Shown here in pieces: positions 17,851 through 27,456 of a stretch of 64,000 nucleotides of DNA. Location: contig CANLZL010000001.1 in assembly GCA_947495575.1 (NCBI GenBank), positions 868,001 to 932,000 on the forward strand, in the 5' to 3' direction. Under the pieces are notes generated by a model, which was given only the letters and a program-made list of their open reading frames with translations, had not been told where the DNA came from and did not search any database. The DNA is from an uncultured Nioella sp. Its GTDB lineage: Bacteria > Pseudomonadota > Alphaproteobacteria > Rhodobacterales > Rhodobacteraceae. Both the position numbers and the translations under genes were made by a program. Numbering within the stretch: the stretch's first letter is position 1; each line of letters starts with the position of its first letter.

Positions 17851-18165
17851 TCATTCTGGTAGCCGTATCGAATGTCTAAAGCAAACATTGCGCGCGACAC
17901 AGGCGAGAAATTCCGCCTCGATCCACGCCGCTGAAGACGGATCGGACTGATGACATGCAGCAAGTGCATCCGCTCGGGCAGCAAATGTATGCTCGGGATT
18001 ACGAGTACCTGCACAATGACCATTTTCATCAATGTAGTATTGGGCCCGATCAAGTTGACAGTGGTCCGCCGGGGAGGTGCCGGCGTCACAAAATACCTGA
18101 CCGACCGATTGGCCAACGGTAATCGCAAGAATAAGAGGACAAAGGGCCAAAGATAAGGTTTTCAT
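17851..18165 (-). CDS. Small Cys-rich secreted protein, unknown
   Basis: A 104-residue protein that I do not recognise. It begins with a clear Sec signal peptide (MKTLSLALCPLILAITVGQS, cleavage near residue 23). The mature part has six cysteines spread evenly (in FCD, HCQ, HCA, ACH, ACV, VCF), which could form three disulfides in the periplasm or outside the cell. The start codon has GGAG eight bases upstream. It stands alone between the integrase remnant and tRNA-Thr, so it may have arrived as island cargo. A homology search is needed for any function. Confidence 0.55.
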   Translation of the reverse strand: MKTLSLALCPLILAITVGQSVGQVFCDAGTSPADHCQLDRAQYYIDENGHCAGTRNPEHTFAARADALAACHQSDPSSAAWIEAEFLACVARNVCFRHSIRLPE

Positions 18166-18873
18166 GGGTAACTCCAGTGGATTAGGGAATAGAGAGGTCA
18201 GGGAACGGACCTAACCCCAAAGGGAAAGATACCATTACCCGAGGCATCAAAAGACGAAAGCAAAAGGAGAAACCCCGGTTCGGGCTTCTGAAGACACCGC
18301 TAAATTACCCCCCTTATCATCGGGGCCGCGGTGCGCATGAGTGCGTGCTCAGACCAATCGTAGGCGGAGGAAACTCTTTGTGTCAACGAAACTGCGGCCG
18401 GGTGGGAAGTGTGACTGCCCGCTCTTGCACGGTTGCGCGACCAGTACCTGCGCCGAATGACCGACGTTCAACCCGCCGATAGGCTGCTGGATGGGCCAAT
18501 GACCGCTCTGACGATACCGCGCCCTAGCGCTGAACTCAGTCGTCAAGGTCCGCTCTGGGCCGAACTGGCCCATTAAGCGGTTCTGCATTTGCCAAAGACG
18601 TGATCCGCTCTTTCGCACTAACAGATAAAGCTCACCACCACGTCCAAGGCTTTGCACTGTTTCGGTCTGGTTTTCAAAGACCGAATCTTGGGGTCAGATA
18701 GGGGCATGCTTGGGGCAACGTAACCTAACGCCTCCGGCGTTACCCCCATCGTTACACTCAGATTTGCAGGATATCGTCGCATGGTATTGGACGGTTTCGG
18801 ACGGCACGAGAACGCACTGCTCTGACAAACAAAGAATTTCTGCATGTCGCTGGATTGTTCTGGAGGGGTAGAG
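18166..18873. other. 708-base gap without a supported gene
   Basis: Several short open frames exist here, but none has a ribosome site, recognisable domain or steady codon pattern. On the minus strand, CCCG-AAC-CGGG (18284-18274) followed by a T-rich run (GTTTCTCCTTTT) resembles a terminator. It would face transcripts coming from the tRNA-Thr side. Confidence 0.35.
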
Positions 18874-18949
18874 TGGTGCCGGTCGAGGGACTCGAACCCC
18901 CGACCCCTTGATTACAAATCAAACGCTCTACCAGCTGAGCTAGACCGGC
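18874..18949 (-). tRNA. tRNA-Thr(TGT)
   Basis: A 76-base minus-strand cloverleaf with an encoded CCA end (18874-18876). Acceptor arm GCCGGTC/GACCGGC pairs fully. The D-loop has AGCTGGTA, the anticodon loop reads TTTGTAA between TTTGA/TCAAG arms, so the anticodon is TGT (reads ACA, Thr), and the T-arm has GGTTCGAGTCC. Its 3' half points towards the integrase remnant, so it is a candidate attachment site. Confidence 0.97.
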
Positions 18950-19101
18950 ACTCGGTGGGCACCATTTACTCAGTCAGCGCGCCGTGTGCAAGCGTCGAAA
19001 CGCAATGTTTTTGATGATCTTGTTGGTAAATCCGTTCCGCCCTTGCGGCGGGTGCTTTTGCCCCTCAGGATAGGGGCAATTGCCAAAACAAGAGGCGCGA
19101 A

Positions 19102-19833
19102 ATGTCGGCAGAGGCCTTCCCCAGAATTCACCAGATGGGGGAAACAGGAATACTTGTAGAATTCGGGTCGCAATTGTCGATGCAGGATAATGCAGCCGCT
19201 ATCGCCTTTCGAGCAGCTGTAGGGGATGCAGATTGGCCGGGTATTCGTGAGACGGCCTGTTCTTTGAAGTCTGTCTATATCGGGTTTGATCCAGCCCACA
19301 TCGCGCATCCGGCTCTGGTTGAAAAGATCAAGGATCTGCTGAACGCTGCGCCGCATACCCACGGGAGTGCACTGCCAGCCCATAAGATCTGGCGTATCCC
19401 GACGCTGTTTGGTGGCAGTTCCGGCCCGGGCCTGCCAGAGGTGGCGACCCAAACCGGACTGTCAGAAACCGATCTGGTCGCACAAATTGCGGCAACCCCA
19501 ATGCGGGTACTGACCTTGGGTTTTGCACCAGGAATGCCGTATCTGGGACAGTTGCCAGACGTGTTCGACATACCGCGCCGAACGGTATTGACGCCCAAAG
19601 TGCCCGCGGGAGCGTTGGGTTTGGCAATTCGCCAGATCGTGGTTTTTCCGAAACCCTCCCAAACCGGATGGCAGTGGATCGGGCGGGCCGCGATTGACCT
19701 CTTTGATCCCAATTCGCATGACCCGTTTCCGCTGTCAGCTGGGGATGAAGTGTTTTTCGAACCTGTTGACGCCACTACTTTTGAGAGGGCGCGAGCCCAC
19801 CCGATGGCCCTCATGCCAGAGGTCGCGTCGTGA
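19102..19833 (+). CDS. pxpB: 5-oxoprolinase subunit B
   Basis: A 243-residue KipI-like protein (formerly allophanate hydrolase subunit 1 family). Blocks typical of the family are GETGILVEFG near the start, VYIGFDP, LGFAPGMPYLGQLP (about 135-148), PRRTVLTPKVPAGALGLA and TGWQWIGRA. With PxpC and PxpA it forms the ATP-dependent 5-oxoprolinase, which opens the toxic by-product 5-oxoproline to glutamate in the cytoplasm. The start has GAGG seven bases before the ATG. The next gene begins inside its stop codon (GTGA at 19830), so the three subunits are translated together. Confidence 0.92.
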   Translation: MSAEAFPRIHQMGETGILVEFGSQLSMQDNAAAIAFRAAVGDADWPGIRETACSLKSVYIGFDPAHIAHPALVEKIKDLLNAAPHTHGSALPAHKIWRIPTLFGGSSGPGLPEVATQTGLSETDLVAQIAATPMRVLTLGFAPGMPYLGQLPDVFDIPRRTVLTPKVPAGALGLAIRQIVVFPKPSQTGWQWIGRAAIDLFDPNSHDPFPLSAGDEVFFEPVDATTFERARAHPMALMPEVAS

Positions 19834-20873
19834 AGGCGGGGTTACGCGTGATATCCATTGTTCCAGGCGCCAGTTTGCAGGATGCCGGGCGGGTCGGTTA
19901 TATGGCCAAAGGCTTGTCGGTCGGTGGTGCGATGGATCCGTTGGCGCTTGTCGAAGGCGCTATTTTGCTGGGTGAGGCCTCTGCCACGGCAAAGGCCATC
20001 GAGTTTCCGGGAGGAGGGGGCAGGTTTGTCGCTGAAGGCGCAAACCTTTTGATCGCACTGACCGGTGCGACTATGCGCGCGCAAATTGACGGGCGAGCAG
20101 TTCCATGGCACGCAGCCCATCTTGTGAAACAGGGCTCAGAACTTCGAATTGGTGCGGTGCAGGTCGGCCAGTATGGGTATTTGAGTGTTGCGGGTTTGAA
20201 GGCCATGCCGCTGCTCGGTTCGGTTTCAACGCATTTCAGCGGTGGGTTAGGCACGGCAATTGAAACAGGTGATAGATTGGAAGCAACGCCTGCCCGCCAA
20301 CCCGGCGGCATGGCATTAAACGTCAAAGATCGGTTTTCAGGGGGCGAAATACGTGTCCTGTCCTCTGTTCAGACTGACCAGTTTGAGGCGCGGGTTCTTG
20401 ACCGGTTCCAAGGCACGAATTTCCGGAAGGATCACAGGGCCAACCGGATGGGCGCTCGGCTAGAACATCAGGGGCCGGGATTCGGTTCGGCGGCTCATCT
20501 CTCGATCTTGTCCGAGTTTATCCGACCGGGCGACATCCAGATTACCGGGGACGGGACGCCGTTTGTTCTGCTGAATGAATGCCAGACGATGGGGGGGTAT
20601 CCTCGCATTGCTTCGGTCATTTCCGCCGATCTTCCGAAAGTGGCACAGGCCGCACCGGGGGCCAATCTGCGGTTTCGGTTTGTTGATCTGGAAGACGCGC
20701 TGGCCGCGCGTGCTGCTGCTGATACCCATCAAAAACGGCTGGCCAATGATCTGGCACCGCTTGTGCGCGATCCGGCTGACATTCCAGACCTCTTGTCATA
20801 TCAATTGGTTGGCGGGATGATCTCGGCCAAATATACCGCAGAAGAGGATGATCCCAATGCCCCGTTCGATTGA
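19830..20873 (+). CDS. pxpC: 5-oxoprolinase subunit C
   Basis: A 347-residue KipA-like (biotin-dependent carboxyltransferase fold) protein. It begins with a GTG overlapping the pxpB stop. The family blocks PGASLQDAGRVGYMAKGLSVGGAMD (start at about residue 10), LTGATMRAQIDG, GYLSVAGL and ECQTMGGYPRIASVI are all present. It pairs with PxpB as the catalytic complex that phosphorylates and opens 5-oxoproline. Length and order are normal. The last codons overlap the start region of pxpA. Confidence 0.92.
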   Translation: MKAGLRVISIVPGASLQDAGRVGYMAKGLSVGGAMDPLALVEGAILLGEASATAKAIEFPGGGGRFVAEGANLLIALTGATMRAQIDGRAVPWHAAHLVKQGSELRIGAVQVGQYGYLSVAGLKAMPLLGSVSTHFSGGLGTAIETGDRLEATPARQPGGMALNVKDRFSGGEIRVLSSVQTDQFEARVLDRFQGTNFRKDHRANRMGARLEHQGPGFGSAAHLSILSEFIRPGDIQITGDGTPFVLLNECQTMGGYPRIASVISADLPKVAQAAPGANLRFRFVDLEDALAARAAADTHQKRLANDLAPLVRDPADIPDLLSYQLVGGMISAKYTAEEDDPNAPFD

Positions 20874-21621
20874 TCTCAATGCTGATATGGGCGAAGGGTT
20901 CGGGCCATGGCCTATGGGCAACGATGCCGAGCTACTGAGGATCGTGAGTTCGGCAAATATCGCCTGCGGGTTTCATGCCGGGGATCCGACAACCATGGCA
21001 AAGACCATTGGCACCGCCAAAGCCAAAGATGTTGGTATTGGTGCCCATCCGGGGTTTCCAGATCTGCAGGGGTTTGGGCGGCGTCGGATGGACATGACTG
21101 CCGAAGATTTGGCGAATGCAATCCGGTATCAGTTCGGTGCTATCAAGGGCCTTGCAACTGCAGCCGGGGCATCGGTGCGTCACTTCAAATTGCATGGCGC
21201 CTTGGCCAATATGTGCTCAGAAGATGAAACTCTTGCCCGCACCGCCTATAAGGCGGCCTTGTCCGTCGATCCGAATGTGATCTTGTTTGTTCTGGCCGAA
21301 ACCGCACAACAAACGGCGGCCGAAGCCCTTGGTGCGCGCTTCGCGGGTGAAATCTTTGCCGACCGCGCCTATAATGATGACGCCACTTTGCGTGACCGAA
21401 AGCTGCCCGGCGCGGTGATCCATGACCCGGATGTGGCCGCAAAACGGGTGGTCGAGATGGTCAAGGCGGGCGCGATTATCGCGGAGAGCGGGAAGAAAAT
21501 TCCTACACGTGTCGATACGATCTGCCTGCATGGCGATACCTCCACTGCATTGGATATCGCGGGGACGATCCGCAAGGCTCTGACTGCTGAAAACATAGAA
21601 ATTTGTGTTACAAATCCGTGA
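20857..21621 (+). CDS. pxpA: 5-oxoprolinase subunit A
   Basis: A 254-residue LamB/YcsF-family protein. The N-terminal SIDLNADMGEGFG, ANIACGFHAGDP and GIGAHPGFPDLQGFGRR motifs are diagnostic, and metal-binding His and Asp residues are kept. I chose the ATG at 20857 because AGAGG ends nine bases before it; an ATG at 20848 would sit on that site. The gene overlaps pxpC by 17 bases. It completes the pxpB-pxpC-pxpA operon for recycling 5-oxoproline to glutamate. Confidence 0.92.
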   Translation: MPRSIDLNADMGEGFGPWPMGNDAELLRIVSSANIACGFHAGDPTTMAKTIGTAKAKDVGIGAHPGFPDLQGFGRRRMDMTAEDLANAIRYQFGAIKGLATAAGASVRHFKLHGALANMCSEDETLARTAYKAALSVDPNVILFVLAETAQQTAAEALGARFAGEIFADRAYNDDATLRDRKLPGAVIHDPDVAAKRVVEMVKAGAIIAESGKKIPTRVDTICLHGDTSTALDIAGTIRKALTAENIEICVTNP

Positions 21622-21637
21622 ACTATAGGCCGGTGAC

Positions 21638-22786
21638 ATGTCCCTGATCCTTACGCTCAACGCCGGCAGTTCCTCGTTGAAATTCGCGCTTTTTAGACAA
21701 GGCGAAACCTTGCTTCGGCAGCTACATGGGCAGGTTGACGGGCTGGGGGCGCAGGCCCGTTTGGATATGCAGGTCGGCGCATCACCGCGAGAGACCAGGG
21801 AAATCGGCGCGCTTGCGTTGTCAGAGGCGGTAGCGGCCGTTTTCTCGGCGATCACGCCCCATCTTGGTGGTCAAATGCCCAATGGGATTGGGCATAGGAT
21901 CGTCCATGGTGGTGCTGATATCGACGGCCCCCGAGTACTTGATGCACGGTTGATTGAAAACCTAGAGAAATTCGAACCCCTGGCCCCGTTACATCAGCCT
22001 TTTTGCCTGGCAACGGTGCGCGCCGCCATGGCACAGTTTCCAAAAGCGCGGCAAGTGGGTGCTTTTGATACGGCCTTTCATCGGGGTCACCCAAAGATCC
22101 ATGATATGTTCGCCATCCCACGCCATTTTTACGACGAGGGCATTCGCAGCTATGGTTTCCATGGCCTTAGCTTCCGACACATTATCGAGACGTTGCAGAC
22201 CCGCGCCCCTGATATCGCGACCGGCAAAGTGATAGTCGCCCATTTGGGGAACGGCGCGTCGCTTTGTGGAATCGAAAATGGGCGCTCTGTTTCATCCACC
22301 ATGGGATTCTCGGCGCTTGGTGGGCTTTGTATGGGCACCCGTCCCGGACAACTGGACCCCGGTGTACTTCTCTATCTCATGAAAGGCGGAATGGATGCCG
22401 CCGCGTTAAGCGACATGCTTTACCATGAAAGCGGGCTAAAGGGGCTTTCTGGCATCAGCAATGATATGCGCGAATTGCTGGCCTCGCCTGCTGACAATGC
22501 CCAGGAGGCTGTCAATTACTATATCAGCCGCATTAAGCGTGAGATCGGAGCGATGGCGGCAACTTTGGGCGGGCTTGATGCCTTGGTGTTTACCGGAGGT
22601 GTCGGTCAAAACGCATCCGTGGTCCGTGAACGTGCCGTGAAAGGGCTGGAGTTTTTGGGTTTGTCGCTTTGTTCCGAGTTAAATGACGCCAATGCGTTAC
22701 GCATTGAAAGCGGCGAAATCCCGATATTCGTTCTGCCCGCCGATGAAGAGCGGGTCATTGCGGAAAGGACAAGCCGCTTCCTTTGA
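21638..22786 (+). CDS. ackA: Acetate kinase
   Basis: A 382-residue member of the ASKHA family that interconverts acetate plus ATP and acetyl phosphate. The first signature LTLNAGSSSLKF (residues 4-15), the second signature RSYGFHGLSFRHI and the nucleotide block HLGNGASLC are complete, as are GFSALGGLCMGTRPGQLDPG and FTGGVGQNA. It follows pxpA by 16 bases on the same strand and may be co-transcribed. No phosphotransacetylase or phosphoketolase lies beside it in the window, so its acetyl-phosphate partner is encoded elsewhere. Confidence 0.94.
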   Translation: MSLILTLNAGSSSLKFALFRQGETLLRQLHGQVDGLGAQARLDMQVGASPRETREIGALALSEAVAAVFSAITPHLGGQMPNGIGHRIVHGGADIDGPRVLDARLIENLEKFEPLAPLHQPFCLATVRAAMAQFPKARQVGAFDTAFHRGHPKIHDMFAIPRHFYDEGIRSYGFHGLSFRHIIETLQTRAPDIATGKVIVAHLGNGASLCGIENGRSVSSTMGFSALGGLCMGTRPGQLDPGVLLYLMKGGMDAAALSDMLYHESGLKGLSGISNDMRELLASPADNAQEAVNYYISRIKREIGAMAATLGGLDALVFTGGVGQNASVVRERAVKGLEFLGLSLCSELNDANALRIESGEIPIFVLPADEERVIAERTSRFL

Positions 22787-22845
22787 CCGGGACGTGGCTT
22801 GTCTAAGGTCTTGACGCCGCACAATACGCGCGCCAAACCCGTCGG

Positions 22846-23898
22846 ATGTTACCCCAGGATCGACTGCATCAAATCACCGACCGGTTCGAGTTTCTTGAGG
22901 CCAAGCTGAACGCTGGCCCCGAGCCCTCTGAAATTGCCGCGATCAGTAAAGAATACTCGGATCTGAAACCGGTGGTCGATCAAATTGCGGCCTATCGGCA
23001 AATCCTTTCGGATCTGGACGAAGCTGAGGCCATGCTGGCCGATCCTGAAATGGCGGAATTGGCCGAGGAAGAGATGCCGCGCTTGAAGGCCGCGCTGCCT
23101 GACGCCGAGCGGAGCCTGCAACTGGCCCTTTTGCCAAAGGATGAGGCCGACGCGCGCCCGGCTATGATCGAAATCCGGCCTGGCACTGGTGGCGATGAGG
23201 CTGCATTGTTTGCCGGTGACTTGTTGCGCATGTATGCCCGTTTTGCAGAGGCAAATGGCTGGCGCATGGAGATCATCGAGCAGCAGGAAACGGAGCTGGG
23301 TGGTATCAAAGAGGTCGTTGCCCATATCACCGGGGATGGGGTCTTTGCTCGATTCAAATACGAATCCGGTGTGCATCGCGTGCAGCGGGTTCCCACAACA
23401 GAATCCGGGGGCCGTATCCACACTTCTGCTGCCACAGTTGCCGTTTTGCCTGAGGCTGAAGAGGTCGACATAGATATTCCCGCCAGCGATTTGCGGATCG
23501 ATACGATGCGCGCCAGTGGGGCAGGCGGCCAGCATGTCAACACCACGGATTCCGCCGTTCGTATTACCCATTTGCCAACCGGAATCATCGTCGTCAGTTC
23601 GGAAAAATCGCAGCACAGAAATCGTGAGATTGCCATGTCGGTCATGCGGGCACGCCTTTACGATCTTGAGCGCCAGCGCGTCGATGATGAACGCGCCGCT
23701 GATCGTAAATCGCAAGTTGGCTCGGGCGACCGGTCCGAACGTATTCGGACCTATAATTTTCCGCAGGGGCGTGTAACTGACCACCGGATCAACCTGACGC
23801 TTTACAAGCTCGATCAGGTGATGCAGGGCGATTTGGACGAGCTGGTGGACGCGCTGACCGCTGATGATCAGGCCCGCCTTTTGGCAGAGATGGAATGA
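22846..23898 (+). CDS. prfA: Peptide chain release factor 1
   Basis: A 350-residue class I release factor. The catalytic GGQ motif lies in [19 protein letters not shown] (about residues 220-238), and the N-terminal coiled coil and [20 protein letters not shown] block are typical. The anticodon-like region [13 protein letters not shown] contains the PxT-type tripeptide of RF1 (PTT here after V). It ends translation at UAA and UAG. The stop overlaps the start of prmC (ATGA at 23895), the enzyme that methylates the GGQ glutamine, a conserved pairing. Confidence 0.95.
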   Translation: MLPQDRLHQITDRFEFLEAKLNAGPEPSEIAAISKEYSDLKPVVDQIAAYRQILSDLDEAEAMLADPEMAELAEEEMPRLKAALPDAERSLQLALLPKDEADARPAMIEIRPGTGGDEAALFAGDLLRMYARFAEANGWRMEIIEQQETELGGIKEVVAHITGDGVFARFKYESGVHRVQRVPTTESGGRIHTSAATVAVLPEAEEVDIDIPASDLRIDTMRASGAGGQHVNTTDSAVRITHLPTGIIVVSSEKSQHRNREIAMSVMRARLYDLERQRVDDERAADRKSQVGSGDRSERIRTYNFPQGRVTDHRINLTLYKLDQVMQGDLDELVDALTADDQARLLAEME

Positions 23899-24734
23899 CC
23901 ACGATAAGGTCGACCCTGTTTTCGGCGACGCAACAGCTGAAGGCGTCGGGGATTGACGGGCCGGCCCGGGACGCGCGTGTGCTGTTGGCTGGGCTCTTGG
24001 GGGGCGAGAACAGCGTCATTGCCCTAGACCCGGAACAAATCCTGAGCGCGACCGAACTGGCGACATTTGAGGCCGCAATCCGCCGACGGTGTCATCATGA
24101 GCCTGTGTCAAAGATATTGGGCGTCCGCCAGTTCTGGGGGCGCCCGTTTACTGTCACAAAAGATGTATTGGATCCACGCCCCGAAACGGAAATTCTGATC
24201 GCCAAAGCCCTGAAGATTGGTCCGGTTTCGCATTTCTTTGACATGGGAACCGGCAGCGGCGCAATCGCGGTAACCCTGCTGGCGGAGTGGCCAGATGCAA
24301 AAGCCACAGCCGCGGATATCAGCGAGCGATGCCTTGCGGTGACACAAACAAACGCGGAAGCACATCAGGTTGACGACCGGTTGACGACTGTCACCTCCAA
24401 TTGGTTTGAGAAGATTGCGGGGCCAGTTCCGCTGATCGTGTCAAACCCGCCCTATATTGGCGCCGCTGAAATGGACGGGCTTTCTCGCGACGTTCGGGAT
24501 TACGATCCTGAAATCGCACTTACCGATTTTGCCGATGGGCTTTCGGCCTATCGCGCGTTGGCGGCAGGGGCGGTCGCCCACTTGACGCCAGGCGGGCACC
24601 TGATCGTCGAGATTGGACCGAGCCAAGCAACGGATGTCGTTGACATATTTACCGCCGCCGGGTTGAAGCAGCCGTCGATCCATCCTGATTTCGATGGCCG
24701 CGATCGGGTGATTTCGGCTCAATCGCCCCTGTAA
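23895..24734 (+). CDS. prmC: Release factor glutamine methyltransferase
   Basis: A 279-residue SAM-dependent methyltransferase (HemK family). SAM motif I reads [16 protein letters not shown], and the catalytic NPPY motif appears in [16 protein letters not shown]. It methylates the GGQ glutamine of release factors. Translation is coupled to prfA by a four-base overlap. A CAAAAAAC/GTTTTTTG near-palindrome (24761-24778) follows the stop and might help end the transcript. The 271 bases to the next gene hold nothing else clear. Confidence 0.93.
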   Translation: MTTIRSTLFSATQQLKASGIDGPARDARVLLAGLLGGENSVIALDPEQILSATELATFEAAIRRRCHHEPVSKILGVRQFWGRPFTVTKDVLDPRPETEILIAKALKIGPVSHFFDMGTGSGAIAVTLLAEWPDAKATAADISERCLAVTQTNAEAHQVDDRLTTVTSNWFEKIAGPVPLIVSNPPYIGAAEMDGLSRDVRDYDPEIALTDFADGLSAYRALAAGAVAHLTPGGHLIVEIGPSQATDVVDIFTAAGLKQPSIHPDFDGRDRVISAQSPL

Positions 24735-25005
24735 TCTTTGAAAAATCAACGCAGCGCGGCCAAAAAACACGTTTTTTGCATGAATTGCCCTTGTTTTCGG
24801 GTTGGTGCAATGGTTACACAAGGACAGCGGAAGCGGACTGGATATCATTCTCCGAGCCCCCGCGGATTACCCTCAGGAAATTGTAGACCATCACAACTGG
24901 GATAACCGCAACTAACACGGCAAGGAACTGATGTTTGATTGGCCTATTTGGCTGGTCCATCCCTTAAACCGCGCACCCCAGGACAACTGGAACAGATAAA
25001 GACAA

Positions 25006-25602
25006 ATGAGATCATCTAAAAACCGTTCGCGGAACAAAAATAACCGCAACCGTTCTGTCGGAAACATCGTAAACCGGGTCTTCGACAGCTCGGGGCCTGA
25101 GGGCAAAGTGCGTGGCACACCGCAGCAGATTATCGATAAGTATAATCAGCTGGCGCGTGATGCGACGCTTTCAAACGACCGGGTTGCGGCAGAGAATTTT
25201 CAACAACACGCTGAGCATTACACTCGGATGTTGGGCGAGGCGCAGCGCGAGCAAGAGGCGAAGCGCGCTGAGCAGGAAGCGCAACAGAAACAAGCTCGTG
25301 AGGCACGTCAGGCCCGTGAGGATGAGGCCAATGAGCGTCGTTCGCAGCAAGAGGCTCCTCCAGCCGAGCCGCAGCCAGTTTCCGAACCCGCCGCCGCAGC
25401 CGGGACCGGTGATCAGCCTGATGTGATTGATGTGCCTGCCGCAGGCGATGCCGGTTTGGTACCCACACCGGAAGACAAGCCGAAACCCAAGCGCACACGC
25501 ACGCGCCGGCCAGCCAAGAAGGCAGAACCTGCGACTGAGGCGAAAGATTCTGAACCAGCGGCTGCGCCAAGTGAAACCGACGGCCCGCAGGCCGCCGAGT
25601 AA
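25006..25602 (+). CDS. DUF4167 domain protein
   Basis: A 198-residue, very polar and charged protein. The N-terminal 70 residues (NRSRNKNNRNRSVGNIVNRV, GPEGKVRGTPQQIIDKYNQL, NFQQHAEHYTRM) match the DUF4167 domain found next to prmC in alphaproteobacteria. The rest is a Glu/Ala/Gln-rich helix, then a Pro/Ala/Lys-rich tail with an RTRTRRPAKK patch, likely disordered. The basic N-terminus suggests nucleic-acid or ribosome contact, but no role is established that I can name. Confidence 0.85.
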   Translation: MRSSKNRSRNKNNRNRSVGNIVNRVFDSSGPEGKVRGTPQQIIDKYNQLARDATLSNDRVAAENFQQHAEHYTRMLGEAQREQEAKRAEQEAQQKQAREARQAREDEANERRSQQEAPPAEPQPVSEPAAAAGTGDQPDVIDVPAAGDAGLVPTPEDKPKPKRTRTRRPAKKAEPATEAKDSEPAAAPSETDGPQAAE

Positions 25603-25615
25603 ACTGAAAACTAGA

Positions 25616-26458
25616 TTAGCCCGCCGCCACTTGGCGGGCCAATGCACAAAACCCTTCGATTGGGATCGTTTCGGCCCGATCGGTCGGATTCAAACCTGCC
25701 GCTACAATTCGATCTTCCATATCTGGTGCGACGCCTTTCAACGCGGCACGCAGCATTTTTCTGCGTTGATTGAAACCGGCCGCGACAACCCGTGACAGAA
25801 TGGCTGGATCAGCTTCGAAACGGGGGGCGGGTAGGGCCTCGATATGCACGACCGCCGAATGGATTTTCGGAGGTGGCGTGAACGCTTCAGGTGGAAGGGA
25901 CATGACGATTTTTGCGGTGGACCGCCACTGCGCCAGGACCGCCAGACGGCCATAGGCCTTGCTGCCGGGTTGGGCGACAATGCGATCCGCAACTTCGCGT
26001 TGGAACATCAATGTCAGCGATTGCCAAAGTGGCGGCCAAACTTTCGGCGTCAGCCAACGCACCAATAGCTCGGTTCCGACGTTATAAGGCAGGTTGGCAA
26101 CAACTTTGATCGGCGGTGTCAGATGGGCCGTCCAGTCAATCGCCAAAGCGTCCTCGTTCAGCACGTCCAATTTCCCGGGATAGGCGGCTGAGATTTCAGC
26201 CAAGGCTGGCATGCACCGGGAGTCTTTTTCGATGGCAACAACATGCCGTGCCCCTTCGGCCAAAAGTCCCCGGGTCAACCCGCCGGGCCCAGGGCCAACC
26301 TCCAACACATCCGATCCCGTCAGATCGCCGGCAGAACGGGCGATTTTGGCCGTCAGGTTCAGATCCAGAAGGAAGTTTTGGCCCAACGTCTTTTTCGCGC
26401 TCAACCCGTGCGTTGAAATCACCTCACGCAAAGGGGGCAGGCCATCAATTGTCGGCAT
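25616..26458 (-). CDS. rsmA: 16S rRNA (adenine-1518/1519) dimethyltransferase
   Basis: A 280-residue KsgA-type enzyme that dimethylates two adenines in the 3' hairpin of 16S rRNA. The N-terminal [21 protein letters not shown] motif [15 protein letters not shown] and catalytic [11 protein letters not shown] are intact. It is the last gene of the lptF-lptG-lptD-surA-pdxA-rsmA run, 23 bases after pdxA. The end converges on the DUF4167 gene, 13 bases away. Confidence 0.95.
   Translation of the reverse strand: MPTIDGLPPLREVISTHGLSAKKTLGQNFLLDLNLTAKIARSAGDLTGSDVLEVGPGPGGLTRGLLAEGARHVVAIEKDSRCMPALAEISAAYPGKLDVLNEDALAIDWTAHLTPPIKVVANLPYNVGTELLVRWLTPKVWPPLWQSLTLMFQREVADRIVAQPGSKAYGRLAVLAQWRSTAKIVMSLPPEAFTPPPKIHSAVVHIEALPAPRFEADPAILSRVVAAGFNQRRKMLRAALKGVAPDMEDRIVAAGLNPTDRAETIPIEGFCALARQVAAG
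25619..25639 (-). terminator. Stem-loop at the end of rsmA
   Basis: GCCCGCC (25619-25625) pairs with GGCGGGC (25633-25639) around a seven-base loop inside the last codons of rsmA. On the minus strand the stem is followed by TAATCTAGTTTT. It may end the long lpt-surA-pdxA-rsmA transcript. Confidence 0.4.
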
Positions 26459-26481
26459 TTCAGTCTCCTTGATCGAGGTGG

Positions 26482-27456
26482 TCAGGCATCGCCACGCGAC
26501 CTGGCCATCTCAGCGGCCCGCTTCAGCGCCTCGATCATGCTTGTGGGATTGGCCTTACCTGTTCCAGCAATATCAAAGGCTGTTCCGTGATCAGGCGATG
26601 TTCGGATGAAAGGCAGGCCGAGCGTGATATTTACACCGCGGTCGAAATCGAGCGTCTTGATCGGGATAAGCGCCTGATCGTGATACATGCAAATCGCGGC
26701 GTCGTAGGTTCGACGGGCCGATGCATGAAACATCGTATCAGCAGAGCCGGGGCCGCGCAGGTCGAAACCCTCGGCGCGCAATTGGTCAAGAACCGGACGG
26801 ATGAGCGAAATTTCTTCATCGCCCATCGCACCGCCTTCACCAGCATGAGGGTTCAGGCCCGCAACGGCCAAACGTGGGGCTGTTATGCCAAAATCCCGGA
26901 TCAATCCGGCATGAGTGATACGGATGGTTTCTTCCAGCAATTCGCGGGTCAGGGCGCCAACGACATCTTGTAACGCAATGTGAATGGTCGTCGGCACAAC
27001 CCGCAACTCAGGCCCGGCCAGCATCATGACCACGCGGTCGACACCCGCCAGCGCCGCCAGATATTCTGTATGCCCGGGATAAGCAAACCCGGCCCCGTCT
27101 TGCAGGGCTTTTTTGTGAATAGGCGCGGTGCATATGGCTGCGGCGGCCCCTGATTGAACATGCTCAACCGCTAAGGCGATCACGTCGATTACACCTTGCG
27201 CATTGGCAGGGTCTGCCGAACCTGCACGCGCGTGGCCGGAAAATGGATGTGACAACACCGGCAGAGTTTCGCCGGGCAGATCCTTTGCCTGGACCGGGTG
27301 CTCGATTATCGCAATCGATGCCGCAACTTCTTTGAAATGTCTAGGATCACCAATGGCATAGAACGGCACAGATTTGCCAAGCGCCTTACGCGCCTTGGCT
27401 ATGATTTCTGGACCAACCCCTGCTGGTTCACCGCAGGTGACGGCGATAGGTTTCAT
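26482..27456 (-). CDS. pdxA: 4-hydroxythreonine-4-phosphate dehydrogenase
   Basis: A 324-residue NAD-dependent enzyme of pyridoxal phosphate synthesis. The start [18 protein letters not shown] is typical; [39 protein letters not shown] and [13 protein letters not shown] carry the metal-binding His residues. It overlaps the surA-like gene as ATGA at 27456-27453. The surA-pdxA-rsmA order is conserved widely in proteobacteria. Confidence 0.95.
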   Translation of the reverse strand: MKPIAVTCGEPAGVGPEIIAKARKALGKSVPFYAIGDPRHFKEVAASIAIIEHPVQAKDLPGETLPVLSHPFSGHARAGSADPANAQGVIDVIALAVEHVQSGAAAAICTAPIHKKALQDGAGFAYPGHTEYLAALAGVDRVVMMLAGPELRVVPTTIHIALQDVVGALTRELLEETIRITHAGLIRDFGITAPRLAVAGLNPHAGEGGAMGDEEISLIRPVLDQLRAEGFDLRGPGSADTMFHASARRTYDAAICMYHDQALIPIKTLDFDRGVNITLGLPFIRTSPDHGTAFDIAGTGKANPTSMIEALKRAAEMARSRGDA

